From positions 615,270-679,269 of the forward strand of contig NZ_SMBO01000002.1 of NCBI RefSeq assembly GCF_004342985.1: DNA of 64,000 nt. The letters run 5' to 3'. This DNA is from Novosphingobium sp. PhB57 (GTDB lineage Bacteria; Pseudomonadota; Alphaproteobacteria; Sphingomonadales; Sphingomonadaceae). Position 1 is the first letter of the stretch. The number at the start of each line of letters is the position of its first letter. Shown piece after piece: positions 43,191-52,895 of this stretch. A program made the translations under genes and the position numbers. The notes beneath the pieces are model-generated. The model was not told where the DNA came from and ran no database searches. It saw only the letters and a list, made by a program, of their open reading frames with translations.

Positions 43191-43813
43191 TGGGCGAGCC
43201 CTGCTGCCGCGCGGGCCGCCGTCTCGATCGCGGCGACGTCCGGCTTGCCCTTGGGAACCATCCAGCTGCCGCCGACGCAGAGCACGGCATCGAGGGCGAG
43301 CCATTCCGGCGCGTTCTGGGGCGTCACGCCGCCGGTGGGGCAGAACTTCGCCTTGAACAGCGGCGCGGCGATCGCCTTCAGCGCCGAAGGTCCGCCCGCC
43401 GCCATCGCGGGGAAGAACTTCAGCCGGTCGAACCCGCATTCCAACGCGAACATCACGTCGCTGGCATTGGCGGTGCCGGGCAGGAACGGGATCTGCGACT
43501 TGTAGGCGGCTTCGGCCAGCATCGGCGTGAGGCCGGGCGAGACGATGAACTCGGCGCCCGCATCGATCGAGCGCTTGAGGTCGTCGGGCGAAAGCACGGT
43601 GCCCGCGCCGACCACGGCGCCGGGAACCTGCTTCATGATCTTGATCGCCTCGATCGCGCATTCGGTGCGCAGCGTCACCTCAAGCGCGGGCAGGCCGCCG
43701 GCGACGAGGGCTTCGGCGATCGGCAGGGCGTGTTCGATATCCTCGATCACCAGCACCGGGATCACCGGGGCCAGACGCATGACCTTTTCGACGGCTTCGG
43801 ACGGGCTGCTCAT
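43187..43813 (-). CDS. eda: 2-keto-3-deoxy-6-phosphogluconate aldolase
   Basis: A 208-residue class I aldolase splitting KDPG into pyruvate and glyceraldehyde-3-phosphate, the last Entner-Doudoroff step. Catalytic Glu is in 'GLPALEVTLRTECAIEAIK', the Schiff-base Lys in 'FDRLKFFPAMAAGG', and the phosphate site in 'FCPTGGVTPQNAPEWL'. ATG 43813 overlaps the glk stop (ATGA) and its stop overlaps the PEPC-like start (GTGA). Confidence 0.95.
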   Translation of the reverse strand: MSSPSEAVEKVMRLAPVIPVLVIEDIEHALPIAEALVAGGLPALEVTLRTECAIEAIKIMKQVPGAVVGAGTVLSPDDLKRSIDAGAEFIVSPGLTPMLAEAAYKSQIPFLPGTANASDVMFALECGFDRLKFFPAMAAGGPSALKAIAAPLFKAKFCPTGGVTPQNAPEWLALDAVLCVGGSWMVPKGKPDVAAIETAARAAAGLAQ

Positions 43814-44814
43814 TGGACGTGCTCCCTGACATAGGCGGCAGCCGCGCCGTAGAGGCCGGGCTGCGGGTGAGTGATGAGCTTGACGGGGATCTGCGCCATC
43901 ATCGAGGCAAAGCGCCCCTTGGCGCGGAAGCGCTCCGAAAAGCCCGAGGACAGAATGGTTTCGCGGATACGGTAGCCGAGGCCCCCGGCGATGACGACGC
44001 CGCCGGCGCCATGCGCCAGCGCATAGTCGCCCGCCGCGCTGCCCAGCGAGAGGCAGAAACGGTCCACGGCGGCGGCGGCCAGCGGGTCTTCGTAGTTGGT
44101 GCCGGCGGTCCAGATCTCCACGTCGGTCAGGTCGTGGACGGCGCGGTTCTCCATGGCGGCGAGCGTCTGGTAGATGTCGACGATGGCCGGGCCGGAGACG
44201 ACGCGCTCCACCGAGACGCGGTTGTGGCGCTTGCGCAGGCGCGCGAGCACGGCATCCTCGATCAGGTCGAGCGGGGCATAGTCGACATGGCCGCCTTCGG
44301 TGGCCTGCACATGGTAGAATCCGCCCTGGCCGTGCGGCAGCCCGTTGCGCCACAAGTGCGCGACGCCGAGCCCGGTGCCCGGGCCGAGCACGCTGAGCGT
44401 GCCGGTGGCGGGCAGCGGCCCTTCCGGCCCGGCCAGGTGCAGGAACTGGTCTTCCGGCGCCAGCGCCACGGCATAGGCGACCGCCGCGAAGTCATTGACG
44501 ACGGTATAGTGTTCGACGCCCATCTTCTCGGGGATCATCGCGGGGCGAATGATCCAGGGGTTGTTGGTGAAGCGGATCACCTCGCCGCCGACCGGGCCGG
44601 CTATCGCGATCGAGATGGCATCGGGCAGATGCCCGCCATTGCGCTCGCGGAAAGCCTGCCAGGCCAGCTGGAAGCTGCCGTGTTCGCTGGTGTGCAGGGT
44701 GACGGGTTCGCCCAGCGTGATCCGGCCCTGGCCGTCTACCGAGGCCAGCGCGAAGCGGGCGTGCGTCCCGCCGATATCGACGGCGACGAGTTCGGTTGTC
44801 TCAGCCGCACTCAC
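43810..44814 (-). CDS. glk: Glucokinase
   Basis: A 334-residue ROK-independent (Glk-type) glucokinase. The ATP phosphate motif is '[14 protein letters not shown]' at the N-terminus, the catalytic Asp region is '[19 protein letters not shown]', and the second phosphate loop is '[15 protein letters not shown]'. It produces glucose-6-phosphate for Zwf. ATG 44814 overlaps the edd stop and its own stop overlaps the eda start, both ATGA. Confidence 0.95.
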   Translation of the reverse strand: MSAAETTELVAVDIGGTHARFALASVDGQGRITLGEPVTLHTSEHGSFQLAWQAFRERNGGHLPDAISIAIAGPVGGEVIRFTNNPWIIRPAMIPEKMGVEHYTVVNDFAAVAYAVALAPEDQFLHLAGPEGPLPATGTLSVLGPGTGLGVAHLWRNGLPHGQGGFYHVQATEGGHVDYAPLDLIEDAVLARLRKRHNRVSVERVVSGPAIVDIYQTLAAMENRAVHDLTDVEIWTAGTNYEDPLAAAAVDRFCLSLGSAAGDYALAHGAGGVVIAGGLGYRIRETILSSGFSERFRAKGRFASMMAQIPVKLITHPQPGLYGAAAAYVREHVQ

Positions 44815-46625
44815 AGGCCCGCGACCTCCAGCATCGAGGAACCGCCCTGTTCGGCGCCGCCCGCATTGATGCGGAACATCGCGAAGAGTTCGCGGCCCAT
44901 GCCCTCGGCAGGCGCGGGCAGCGGCGCGGGGGTGCGGCCCGAGAGGTCGGCGGTGGTGGAAAGCGTGCCGTCCTCGGCCGAGAGGCGCACGATATCGCCG
45001 TCCTGGAGATAGGCGATGGGGCCGTCCGCCAGGGCTTCCGGGGTGACGTGGATCGCGGCAGGAACCTTGCCCGAAGCGCCCGACATGCGGCCGTCCGTGA
45101 CCAGTGCCACCTTGAAGCCGCGATCCTGCAGCACGCCCAGCGGCGGCGTCAGCTTGTGCAGCTCGGGCATGCCGTTGGCGCGCGGGCCCTGGTGGCGCAC
45201 GACCACCACGACATCACGGTCAAGCTCGCCCGCCTTGAAGGCGTTGATGACGGCTTCCTGCGTTTCGAACACGCGGCACGGTGCCTCGATGGTCCAGCGC
45301 TCCTGGTCGACCGCGCTGGTCTTGAACGTGGCGCGCCCGACGTTGCCGGAGACGAGGCGCATGCCGCCGTCGGGCAGGAAGGGCTTTGCCACCGTGCTCA
45401 GCATGGCATCGTCGCCGCTGATGGTCGGGGCGGGCTTCCACTTGAGTTCGCCGTCGTCGAGCGTCGGCTCGGTGGCATAGGCGCGCATGCCGTCCTTCGA
45501 GACGGTGAGGATGTCCTCATGCGCGAGCCCCGCATCCAGCAGTTCGCGCACCACCCAGCCCATGCCGCCGGCGGCGTGGAAGTGGTTCACGTCGCCCGAA
45601 CCGTTGGGGTAGACGCGGGTGATGAGCGGGACGGCGGCGGAAAGCTCGTCGAAGTCCTGCCAGTCGATCTGGATGCCGGCGCAGCGGGCCATGGCGGGCA
45701 GGTGGATCGCGTGGTTGGTCGATCCACCGGTGGCGAGCAGGCCGACGATGGCGTTGACGATCGCCTTTTCGTCCACGAGGTGGCCCATCGGCCGGAAGTC
45801 GTCGCCCTTGCGGGTCATCTCGGTCACGCGGTGGACGGCGGCGCGGGTCACGGCCTGGCGCAGCGAGGTGCCGGGCGGCACGAAGGCGGCGCCGGGCATG
45901 TGCAGGCCCATCATCTCCATCATCATCTGGTTGGAGTTGGCCGTGCCGTAGAACGTGCAGGTGCCCGCCGAGTGATAGGAGGCGCTTTCGCTGGCCAGCA
46001 GCTCCTCACGCCCGACCTTGCCCTCTGCATAGAGCTGGCGGACCTTCTGCTTTTCCTTGTTGGAAATGCCGCTGGGCATCGGGCCCGAAGGAATGAACAC
46101 GGCGGGCAGGTGGCCGAAGCGCAGCGCGCCCATGACCAGGCCCGGCACGATCTTGTCGCAGATGCCCAGCAGGGTCATGCCGTCATACATCGCGTGGCTG
46201 AGCGAGACGGCGGTGGACAGGGCGATGGTGTCGCGGCTGAACAGCGAGAGTTCCATGCCGTCGAAGCCCTGGGTCACGCCGTCGCACATGGCGGGCACGC
46301 CGCCCGCGACTTGCGCGGTCGCGCCCACTTCGCGGGCGTAGAGCTTCATCTGCTCCGGATAGCGGCCATAAGGCTGATGGGCCGAGAGCATGTCGTTGTA
46401 GGCGGTGACGATGCCGACGTTGATCGCCTTGCCGGTGGCGATGGCGGGCTTGTCTTCGCCGCTGGCGGCAAATCCGTGCGCGAGGTTCGAGCACGAAAGG
46501 AACGATCGGTCCGAATGACGGCCGGCTTCGCGCTCGACCAGGGCGAGGTAGCGGGCGCGGCTGGGCTTCGATCGTTCGATGATGCGATCGGTCACGCGGG
46601 CGACCACCGGGCTGAGGTTGCTCAT
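44811..46625 (-). CDS. edd: 6-phosphogluconate dehydratase
   Basis: A 604-residue iron-sulfur dehydratase of the IlvD/Edd family making KDPG from 6-phosphogluconate. Cluster cysteines lie in '[14 protein letters not shown]', '[19 protein letters not shown]' and '[18 protein letters not shown]'. Start at ATG 46625, eight bases after GGAG. The 248-bp gap to zwf upstream is the only sizeable break in the operon and could hold a second promoter. Confidence 0.95.
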   Translation of the reverse strand: MSNLSPVVARVTDRIIERSKPSRARYLALVEREAGRHSDRSFLSCSNLAHGFAASGEDKPAIATGKAINVGIVTAYNDMLSAHQPYGRYPEQMKLYAREVGATAQVAGGVPAMCDGVTQGFDGMELSLFSRDTIALSTAVSLSHAMYDGMTLLGICDKIVPGLVMGALRFGHLPAVFIPSGPMPSGISNKEKQKVRQLYAEGKVGREELLASESASYHSAGTCTFYGTANSNQMMMEMMGLHMPGAAFVPPGTSLRQAVTRAAVHRVTEMTRKGDDFRPMGHLVDEKAIVNAIVGLLATGGSTNHAIHLPAMARCAGIQIDWQDFDELSAAVPLITRVYPNGSGDVNHFHAAGGMGWVVRELLDAGLAHEDILTVSKDGMRAYATEPTLDDGELKWKPAPTISGDDAMLSTVAKPFLPDGGMRLVSGNVGRATFKTSAVDQERWTIEAPCRVFETQEAVINAFKAGELDRDVVVVVRHQGPRANGMPELHKLTPPLGVLQDRGFKVALVTDGRMSGASGKVPAAIHVTPEALADGPIAYLQDGDIVRLSAEDGTLSTTADLSGRTPAPLPAPAEGMGRELFAMFRINAGGAEQGGSSMLEVAGL

Positions 46626-46873
46626 GGGGTTACTCCTGCACTTTCCGTCTGTCTTTTTTGTCTCAGCCTCCCGAAGCCGCCGCTTGCGGGTTCTCCCGAG
46701 CGGGGCTTGAAGGCATTCAGGTAACCGGTGTCAACACATATCTTCCACCGGTTTGCGGGGGAATTTCACGCGGCCGGGCATGGAGGACCGTTCACGCACC
46801 CGGTCATATAGGGTGCGTGCCGGGTTCATGCCCGCGCCGGCTGCCTTGCTGGAGCCCGATCACGCATGCGCGA

Positions 46874-48331
46874 TCACTCGTGCCAAGTGACGCCGTCGCG
46901 CTCGGCGAGGGCGATGGCGGCGGAGGGACCCCAGCTTCCGGCGGTATAAGTCTTCGGCTCCTGGCCCTGGTCTTCCCACTCGGCGCGGATGGCGTCGATC
47001 CACTCCCACTGCGCTTCCACCTCGTCACGGCGGACGAACAGCGTCTGCTCGCCCTCGATCAGGTCGAGCAGCAGGCGCTCGTAAGCGATGCGGCGCTGCG
47101 GGCCGGCGAAAGCGTCGGGCATGGTGATGGCGAGCGGGATGGAGCGCAGGCCGAAGCCGTTGCGGTCCAGCCCCGGCACTTTGGCCATGAGCGAAAGCGT
47201 GATGTTCTCGCTCGGCTGGATGCCGATGACCAGGCGGTTGGGCACCGTGCGGGCGCCGCGGCCGTGGAAGATCGAGTGCGGCACGTCGCGGAACTGCACG
47301 ACGATCTCGGTCGTGCGCTTGGGCAGGCGCTTGCCGGTGCGCAGATAGAAGGGCACGCCCTGCCAGCGCCAATTGTCGATATGCGCCTTGATCGCGACGA
47401 AAGTCTCGGTGTTCGAATCCTTGCCGAGTTCGTCGTCATAGCCCGGCACGGCCTGGCCGCCGATGGCGCCGGCGCGGTACTGGCCGGTGACCGTCTCGTT
47501 GGCGGCAACCTTGCGCAAGCTGCGCAGGATCTTCACCTTCTCGTCGCGCACGCTGGTGGCGTCGTAGCTGACCGGCGGCTCCATCGCGACGAGCGCGAGC
47601 AGCTGGAGCATGTGGTTCTGCACCATGTCGCGCAGCGCGCCCGAATCGTCGTAATAGGCCACGCGCGATTCAAGGCCGACGGTCTCGGCCACGGTGATCT
47701 GCACATGGTCGATATGCGCCGCGTTCCACAGCGGTTCGAACATCAGGTTCGCGAAGCGCAGCGCCAGCAGGTTCTGGACGGTTTCCTTGCCCAGGTAGTG
47801 GTCGATGCGGAAGATGCGGTCTTCCGGGAAAGCACGGGCGACGGCGTCGTTGATGACCTTGCTGGAGGCAAGATCGATGCCGAGCGGCTTTTCCAGGCCG
47901 ATGCGCACGTTCTCGCCGGCCAGGCCGCTGGCCTGAAGGCCGCGAATGGTCGGCTCGAACAGGCTGGGCGCCGTGGAGAGGAAGATCGAGAGGCCGTCCT
48001 GCGGCTGGCCGACTTTGGCGGCCAGGGCGTTGAAGCCTTCCATCTGGTTGGCGTCCAGCGTCTGGTACGACAGCCGGTTGAGGAAGCGCGCCATGCCGCC
48101 GCGCCGTTCGGCGGGCAGGAACTGTTCGAGCGAGGCCCGCGCGAAATTGCGGAACTCGGCGTCGTCATGCTCGGACCGGGCCGTGCCGATGATCTCGACC
48201 TTGGGGTCCAGCAGGCCCTCCGCATCGAGGGCGCAGAGCGAGGGAAGCAGCATGCGGCGGGAGAGATCGCCCGTCGCGCCGAACAGGAGCAGTCGGTCTG
48301 ACGTGAATGGAGCGGAAATGGAATTGGTCAC
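46874..48331 (-). CDS. zwf: Glucose-6-phosphate 1-dehydrogenase
   Basis: A 485-residue enzyme oxidising glucose-6-phosphate to 6-phosphogluconolactone. It has the coenzyme fingerprint 'LLFGATGDLSRRMLLPSL' and the active-site motif 'IFRIDHYLGKETVQNLLALR' with catalytic His. First gene of the Entner-Doudoroff run. I place the start at GTG 48331; an in-frame GTG at 48364 adds 11 residues, and neither has an ideal ribosome binding site. No pgl (lactonase) gene is in the cluster, although it is often next to zwf. Confidence 0.93.
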   Translation of the reverse strand: MTNSISAPFTSDRLLLFGATGDLSRRMLLPSLCALDAEGLLDPKVEIIGTARSEHDDAEFRNFARASLEQFLPAERRGGMARFLNRLSYQTLDANQMEGFNALAAKVGQPQDGLSIFLSTAPSLFEPTIRGLQASGLAGENVRIGLEKPLGIDLASSKVINDAVARAFPEDRIFRIDHYLGKETVQNLLALRFANLMFEPLWNAAHIDHVQITVAETVGLESRVAYYDDSGALRDMVQNHMLQLLALVAMEPPVSYDATSVRDEKVKILRSLRKVAANETVTGQYRAGAIGGQAVPGYDDELGKDSNTETFVAIKAHIDNWRWQGVPFYLRTGKRLPKRTTEIVVQFRDVPHSIFHGRGARTVPNRLVIGIQPSENITLSLMAKVPGLDRNGFGLRSIPLAITMPDAFAGPQRRIAYERLLLDLIEGEQTLFVRRDEVEAQWEWIDAIRAEWEDQGQEPKTYTAGSWGPSAAIALAERDGVTWHE

Positions 48332-48716
48332 TTGGCGCTGTCCACCTTCTGGGGGTTTATCCACCTATAGGGTCATTTTCCGCCGGGGATCGACGGGCTC
48401 CTCCTCCTGCGTTCCCTGTCATACCTTCCCGCGAGGAAGAGCTGCCTCTCTTCGCGGTTGCAGCATGACACGGACTGCGTGCGACGTGCTAGGCGAGAGC
48501 GCGCAAAACCTCAACCTCGTTTGCACGGATTGAACAGGAGAAGTGGCCGCAAGCGCATTTGGCATCGGGTGATCCCGGTATTTTCCGCAAGTTCGTTGCG
48601 ATGGCGTCTTTGTCCTGTCGTCAGGTAAGGGCATGGAGAACGATCAGCAGCCGCGCTAACGGCCTCGACAGTCCGCATCGGAGAGGCAATCCGGGCGAAG
48701 AACAGGAAGCACGATC
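48332..48716. other. Divergent intergenic region (zwf / phoR)
   Basis: 385 bp between the divergent zwf and phoR starts. It should contain both promoters. I saw no tandem 11-bp TGTCAY repeats of the kind found before pstS, no hairpin with a T-run, and no convincing small gene. 'CACGGATTGAACAGGAG' (about 48525-48541) looks like a ribosome binding site but leads to no supported frame. Confidence 0.4.
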
Positions 48717-49715
48717 ATGGCCGGTGACGGCACCCACCTCCTCGAACACCTCCAGACCCCGGCGATGATGGTCTCGCGCGGGCAGGTCCGCTTCGCCAAC
48801 AGCGCCGCCCGGGCGCTTCTGGGAGCGCATATCGTGGGGCAGGACGTGCGTATCGCCATTCGCGAACCGCGGGCCGTGGGCGCGATTCTCAGCGAGGAGG
48901 GCGGTATCGCCCGCGTCTCCGGGCTTTCCACCGGCGGCAGCGTCTGGGAAGTGGATTGCCGCGTGGTTTCGGCGACGGACCGCCTGGTCAGCCTCTACGA
49001 CCTGTCGGAACGCGTCAGCGTCGCCAAGTCGCACGCCGATTTCGTCGCCAATGCCAGCCATGAACTGCGCACCCCGCTCGCCAACGTGCTCGGCTATGTG
49101 GAGACGCTGCACAATCCCAAGGCCGGCGGCGACGAGAGCGTGCGCACGCGCTTCCTCGACACCATCCGCCACGAGGCGCAGCGCATGCAGGCGTTGATCT
49201 CGGACCTGATGTCGCTCTCGCGGATCGAGGCGGTGAAGCACGAGGTTCCCTCGGAGCGGGTGGAGATGGTGGCGCTGGCGAAGGAAATCGCGGGCGAGGC
49301 GCGGGGCGATGCGCAGATCACCGTCCATTCGAACGGGGACAACGCCGTCGTCACCGGCGATCGCGGGCAACTGGCGCAAGTGCTGCGCAACCTCATCGAC
49401 AACTCGCTCAAGTACGGCAAGCAGGGCGGTCCGGTGGACGTTGGCCTCGAATCGACGCCGACCGGCTGGCTGCTCGTCACTGTCAGCGACCACGGCGACG
49501 GCATCTCGCCCGAGCACCTGCCCCGCGTGACCGAGCGCTTCTATCGGGCGGACACCAGCCGCAGCCGCATGGTCGGTGGGACCGGGCTGGGGCTGTCGAT
49601 CGTCAAGCATATCGTCGAGCGCCATCGCGGCCGCTTCGATATCGACAGCCGCCCCGGCATGGGCACGACCGCCTCGCTGATGCTGCCGCTCCGCAAGGAA
49701 GAGGCCGGCGCCTGA
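48717..49715 (+). CDS. phoR: PhoR-like phosphate sensor histidine kinase, soluble form
   Basis: A 332-residue histidine kinase. An N-terminal PAS-like region (about 10-100, 'LLEHLQTPAMMVSRGQVRFA') is followed by the H box 'FVANASHELRTPLANVLGYV', N box 'QVLRNLIDNSLKYGKQGG' and G boxes 'DHGDGISPEHLPRV' and 'GGTGLGLSIVKHIVERH'. No membrane segment is visible, unlike E. coli PhoR, which has an anchor at the N-terminus. It should phosphorylate PhoB; its position at the head of the pst-phoU-phoB locus supports this. Start at ATG 48717, nine bases after AGGA. Confidence 0.88.
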   Translation: MAGDGTHLLEHLQTPAMMVSRGQVRFANSAARALLGAHIVGQDVRIAIREPRAVGAILSEEGGIARVSGLSTGGSVWEVDCRVVSATDRLVSLYDLSERVSVAKSHADFVANASHELRTPLANVLGYVETLHNPKAGGDESVRTRFLDTIRHEAQRMQALISDLMSLSRIEAVKHEVPSERVEMVALAKEIAGEARGDAQITVHSNGDNAVVTGDRGQLAQVLRNLIDNSLKYGKQGGPVDVGLESTPTGWLLVTVSDHGDGISPEHLPRVTERFYRADTSRSRMVGGTGLGLSIVKHIVERHRGRFDIDSRPGMGTTASLMLPLRKEEAGA

Positions 49716-49766
49716 GGCGTCTGGCCGGCTGGTTGACCGGCTGGCCAGGCCAGGCAAGTTCGGCCT

Positions 49767-51212
49767 TTAGAAGTCCAGTTCGAACCGCGTGCCCACGACC
49801 TGTGCGTCGTAGTCGGTCTTGCCCGAAGTGGTGGGCGTGGCGCCGGTATAGGCCAGGAGCGCGTAGTTCACGTTGAAGCGCAGGTTCTGGATCGGTTCCC
49901 AGACGAGCGCGGCGATATAGCCGTTCTGGGTGCCGCCGCGAATGTCGCGGTCGTTGAGGTCCAGCCAGTCGTAGCGCACCGTGAGCAGGACCGAGCCGAA
50001 GCCGTCCTGGCCCAGCGGGTGGGCAGGCTTCTCGACGCGGAAGATGCCCTCCTTGAAGCCCCGGTGGTCGCCCTTGGTAAGGAAGATGCCGGTCTCGGCA
50101 TAAGCGCCCTGGAAAGTGACGGTGGAAGCGTCGAGGCGGTCGGCGGTGAGCACGTGATACTCGGCCGCCGCATGCCAGCGGCCCCGGATCGCGGCGAATT
50201 CCAAACCGTAGTGATCTTCTTCCGAGACGTTCATCGCCGGGGTGCCGATCACGCGGGTATTGGTGGAATGCACATAGGGCCGCTGGCGGTAGCGCGTGTC
50301 GCTGTCCGCCAGGCGCCCGAGCCGGCGCCAGTGGGCCGAGCCGCCGAAGTGGAGCTGGAAGTCGCCCACCTTGGGCGAAAACGCCAGGCGCCCGTCGAGG
50401 CCGAAGCTGTTGTTCTCGTCGCCGCCGTTCTCGCCGTCGTTGCTGTTGGAGAGTGCGCCGATATCGTCAGTGAAGACGCCCGCCTGCGCCAGCCAAGGGC
50501 CCTTGTTGTACTGGAACGCCATGCCCAGGCGGCGCTCGAAGTTGAAGGCGTCGGTAAAGGCGGCGCGTTCCATCACGCTGCCGCTGGTGTCGCCGGTCAG
50601 TTCGTCCAGCGACTGGAACGAGTTCTGGTTGCCCAGCCGGATCTGCCAGGGGCCGGTGTGGTATCCGACATATGTGTCGACGAGGTCGACGGCGTTGTCG
50701 GAAAGTTCGAGTTCCAGCTTGTAGTCGAAGCCCGCGCCGATGGCGCCTTCCGCGCCGAGGCGGATGCGGCGCATCTCGCTGGAGAAGCCGAGGCCCTTGT
50801 CGTGGAGGCCCTTCGGCGCGCCCACGTAGTTGGCGTCCGCCTGGATGCGGCCCTTGACCTTGAAGAGGTTGTCGCCCTTGGCGAACTGGGGGCTGCCCTT
50901 CCACTCGATGGCGGTGTCGTCCTTGGCCTTGGCCGTGCCGGCGGATCCTGCAGTTCCGGCAGCGAGCGCCGCGGCAGGGGCCGGCTGCGATCCTGGACCG
51001 GCGGGGGATCCGGCAATGGTGGCTGCGTCGGGGGCGCCGCCGCCGGGCGCGGCGGCGTTGAGCCGCGCTTCCATGGCTTCCATCTGCGCCTTCATCGTGC
51101 GGATCTGCGCCCGCAGTTCCTCGGCCTCCTGCGCCGAGATGGCCTGGGCATGGGCGCCCGGTGCGGAAAGAACGACGGCGACCGCGGTCGCGCTGGCCAT
51201 GATGAGACGCAT
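49767..51212 (-). CDS. OprP/OprO-like outer-membrane porin
   Basis: A 481-residue porin precursor. It has a signal peptide ending 'SAPGAHAQA', then a coiled coil ('EAEELRAQIRTMKAQMEAM') and a Gly/Ala/Pro linker. A beta-barrel follows from about residue 105 ('FKVKGRIQADANYVGAPKG') to the terminal Phe ('VVGTRFELDF'). This is the phosphate-selective porin O/P layout. It is transcribed away from pstS, with PHO-box-like repeats in its promoter region, so phosphate uptake across the outer membrane is likely. Start is ATG 51212 (AGGAG ten bases upstream); ATG 51221 is the alternative. Confidence 0.88.
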   Translation of the reverse strand: MRLIMASATAVAVVLSAPGAHAQAISAQEAEELRAQIRTMKAQMEAMEARLNAAAPGGGAPDAATIAGSPAGPGSQPAPAAALAAGTAGSAGTAKAKDDTAIEWKGSPQFAKGDNLFKVKGRIQADANYVGAPKGLHDKGLGFSSEMRRIRLGAEGAIGAGFDYKLELELSDNAVDLVDTYVGYHTGPWQIRLGNQNSFQSLDELTGDTSGSVMERAAFTDAFNFERRLGMAFQYNKGPWLAQAGVFTDDIGALSNSNDGENGGDENNSFGLDGRLAFSPKVGDFQLHFGGSAHWRRLGRLADSDTRYRQRPYVHSTNTRVIGTPAMNVSEEDHYGLEFAAIRGRWHAAAEYHVLTADRLDASTVTFQGAYAETGIFLTKGDHRGFKEGIFRVEKPAHPLGQDGFGSVLLTVRYDWLDLNDRDIRGGTQNGYIAALVWEPIQNLRFNVNYALLAYTGATPTTSGKTDYDAQVVGTRFELDF

Positions 51213-51276
51213 ATCAGGCATTCTCCTAAGCGCTGCACCGATGTGCCGGGCGCGACGAGGCCGATTATTGCCGTTC

Positions 51277-51302
51277 AATGACAGTTTGATGACTAATGTG
51301 AC
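51277..51302 (-). promoter_or_regulatory. PHO-box-like repeats of the porin promoter
   Basis: Read on the minus strand, AGTCAT and TGTCAT occur 11 bp apart ('AGTCATCAAACTGTCAT'), preceded by another GTCAC. Further TGAC units at 51311 and 51320 (plus-strand reading) are off the 11-bp register. PhoB binds tandem 11-bp units of this form. The box lies about 65-90 bp upstream of the porin start. Confidence 0.65.
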
Positions 51303-51737
51303 GGTGAATGTGACGAATATGACGATCAGTATCAGCGCTTCGTCCGGGCGATTCGACCGCCCGTTACAGGTTAGTGTGCCCAAGCCCCCTGACCCGGTGA
51401 ATTCCGCAAGTCCGAATCGAGACAGGCGCAAGCCAGTCCCCGAAACGACCGGCATCCGCAGGGGCGGCGCCGGAGCGATCCGAGTCGCGGCAAAGTTTCT
51501 CATCGACATGGCCGGGAAACAATCCCGACACACCGCGCACGGAGGGCGCCGGGTCGCAACCCGACTCCATGAAGCGGGAAGGTGGGGCCGTCCGCGGACG
51601 CTTTCATGACATTACCCGGTCGGGCGGCATGGCCACGCCCGACAGGAGGGACCTGGGCGCAAATGGGGTTTGGCCAAGCTCGCCCGAAAGAGGTATGGAG
51701 CTGCGAACCGCCCGGATTTGCGTGACTTGGCGAGTTA

Positions 51738-51765
51738 TGTCACTTCATTGTCATGGAAGTGTCAT
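51738..51765 (+). promoter_or_regulatory. PHO box upstream of pstS (three 11-bp units)
   Basis: TGTCAC (51738), TGTCAT (51749) and TGTCAT (51760) repeat at exact 11-bp spacing, separated by TTCAT and GGAAG. This matches the PhoB-binding pattern well and sits about 50 bp upstream of the pstS start, in the forward orientation. Confidence 0.85.
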
Positions 51766-51814
51766 CCTACCCCAATAGGGGCGTCGGAGAATGAAAGCCC
51801 AAGGGGTTAAAACC

Positions 51815-52858
51815 ATGCGTTCGACCAAGACCATCATCTTCGCCGCTGCCTCCGTCCTGGCTCTGAGCGCCTGCGGCGGATCGGGCGGCTCGACTGCGGG
51901 CTCGCGCGATTTCGTGCGGGCCGTGGGTTCCTCCACCGTCTATCCTTTCGCCACCGCCGTGGCCGAGCAGTTCGCCAAGGCCGGCGGCAAGTCGCCGGTC
52001 ATCGAATCGACCGGCACCGGTGCGGGCATGAAGCTGTTCTGCGCCGGCGTCGGCGCCCAGCACCCTGACATCGAAGACGCCTCGCGCCGCATGAAGAAGT
52101 CGGAATACGACGAATGCGTCAAGAATGGCGTGACCGAGATCGTCGAGATCCAGGTCGGCATCGACGGCATCGCCTTTGCAGAAGGCAAGAGCGGCCCGAA
52201 CATGAAGCTGACGCCTGCCGACATCTACAAGGCGCTGGCGGCCAATCCCTTCGGCAAGCCGAACACCGCCAAGACCTGGAAAGACGTGAACCCCTCGCTT
52301 CCGGCCGAACCGATCCTCGTCTACGGCCCGCCGTCGACCTCGGGCACGCGCGATGCGCTCAAGGAACTGATCCTTGAAGCGGGCTGCAAGACCGATGCCG
52401 CCACCGCCGCGCTGAAGGACAGCGACAAGGACAAGTACGAGGCGACCTGCCACGACATCCGCGAGGATGGTCCTTATGTCGACGCCGGCGAGAACGACAA
52501 CCTGATCGTCCAGAAGATCTCGCAGAATCCCAAGGCGATCGGCATCTTCGGCTTCTCCTTCCTCGAAGAGAACGCGGGCACCATCAAGGGCATCCCGATG
52601 TCCGGCATCGTGCCGACTTACGCCTCGATCTCCGACTTCTCGTACCCCGGCGCGCGTCCGCTCTACATCTACGTGAAGAAGCAGCACCTCGCCCCGATCA
52701 AGGGCCTGCAGGGCTACGTGGCCGAATGGGCCAAGTCCTGGGGTCCCGATGGTGCCCTGAAGGCCAAGGGCATGGTGATCTCGCCTGACGACGTTCGCGC
52801 CAAGAGCGCCGACATCGTCGCCAAGATGACTCCGCTCGATCCCTCGGTTCTGAAGTAA
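51815..52858 (+). CDS. pstS: Phosphate ABC transporter substrate-binding lipoprotein PstS
   Basis: A 347-residue phosphate-binding protein. The lipobox 'LALSAC' gives a lipidated Cys20, so it is tethered in the periplasm. Phosphate-contact motifs are 'VGSSTVYPFATAVAEQFAKA' near the N-terminus, 'ESTGTGAGMKLFC' and 'PSTSGTRDALKEL'. Start at ATG 51815, eight bases after AAGGGG; ATG 51791 is in frame, but the shorter start gives a better lipoprotein signal. A PHO box lies upstream. Confidence 0.93.
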   Translation: MRSTKTIIFAAASVLALSACGGSGGSTAGSRDFVRAVGSSTVYPFATAVAEQFAKAGGKSPVIESTGTGAGMKLFCAGVGAQHPDIEDASRRMKKSEYDECVKNGVTEIVEIQVGIDGIAFAEGKSGPNMKLTPADIYKALAANPFGKPNTAKTWKDVNPSLPAEPILVYGPPSTSGTRDALKELILEAGCKTDAATAALKDSDKDKYEATCHDIREDGPYVDAGENDNLIVQKISQNPKAIGIFGFSFLEENAGTIKGIPMSGIVPTYASISDFSYPGARPLYIYVKKQHLAPIKGLQGYVAEWAKSWGPDGALKAKGMVISPDDVRAKSADIVAKMTPLDPSVLK

Positions 52859-52895
52859 TCCCCTTAGCGGGCAGGGACGCGAAGGGCGGCCATAC

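Larger units (their letters stand above)
51213..51814. other. Divergent control region of the porin and pstS genes
   Basis: 602 bp without a supported gene. Each end holds tandem TGTCAY-type repeats (porin side 51279-51323, pstS side 51738-51765). The middle, about 51340-51720, shows nothing I can identify; reading frames there lack ribosome binding sites and homologous-looking sequence. Confidence 0.5.

Noticed and set aside
40290..43505. 1071-codon plus-strand frame opposite the PEPC-like gene
   Set aside because: Covers the terminator and the PEPC-like and eda genes in antisense; no domain recognised. The sense genes form a coupled operon.
48419..48634. 71-codon minus-strand frame between zwf and phoR
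   Set aside because: No ribosome binding site, no GC bias in third positions and no recognisable sequence.
48600..48640. PHO box upstream of phoR (TGTCCTGTCGTCAGG)
   Set aside because: The TGTC units are about 5 bp apart, not 11 bp, and do not match the register seen at pstS.
51340..51720. Plus- and minus-strand frames of 60-70 codons in the porin-pstS gap
   Set aside because: Arg/Pro-rich translations without start signals; the region is better explained as regulatory DNA.
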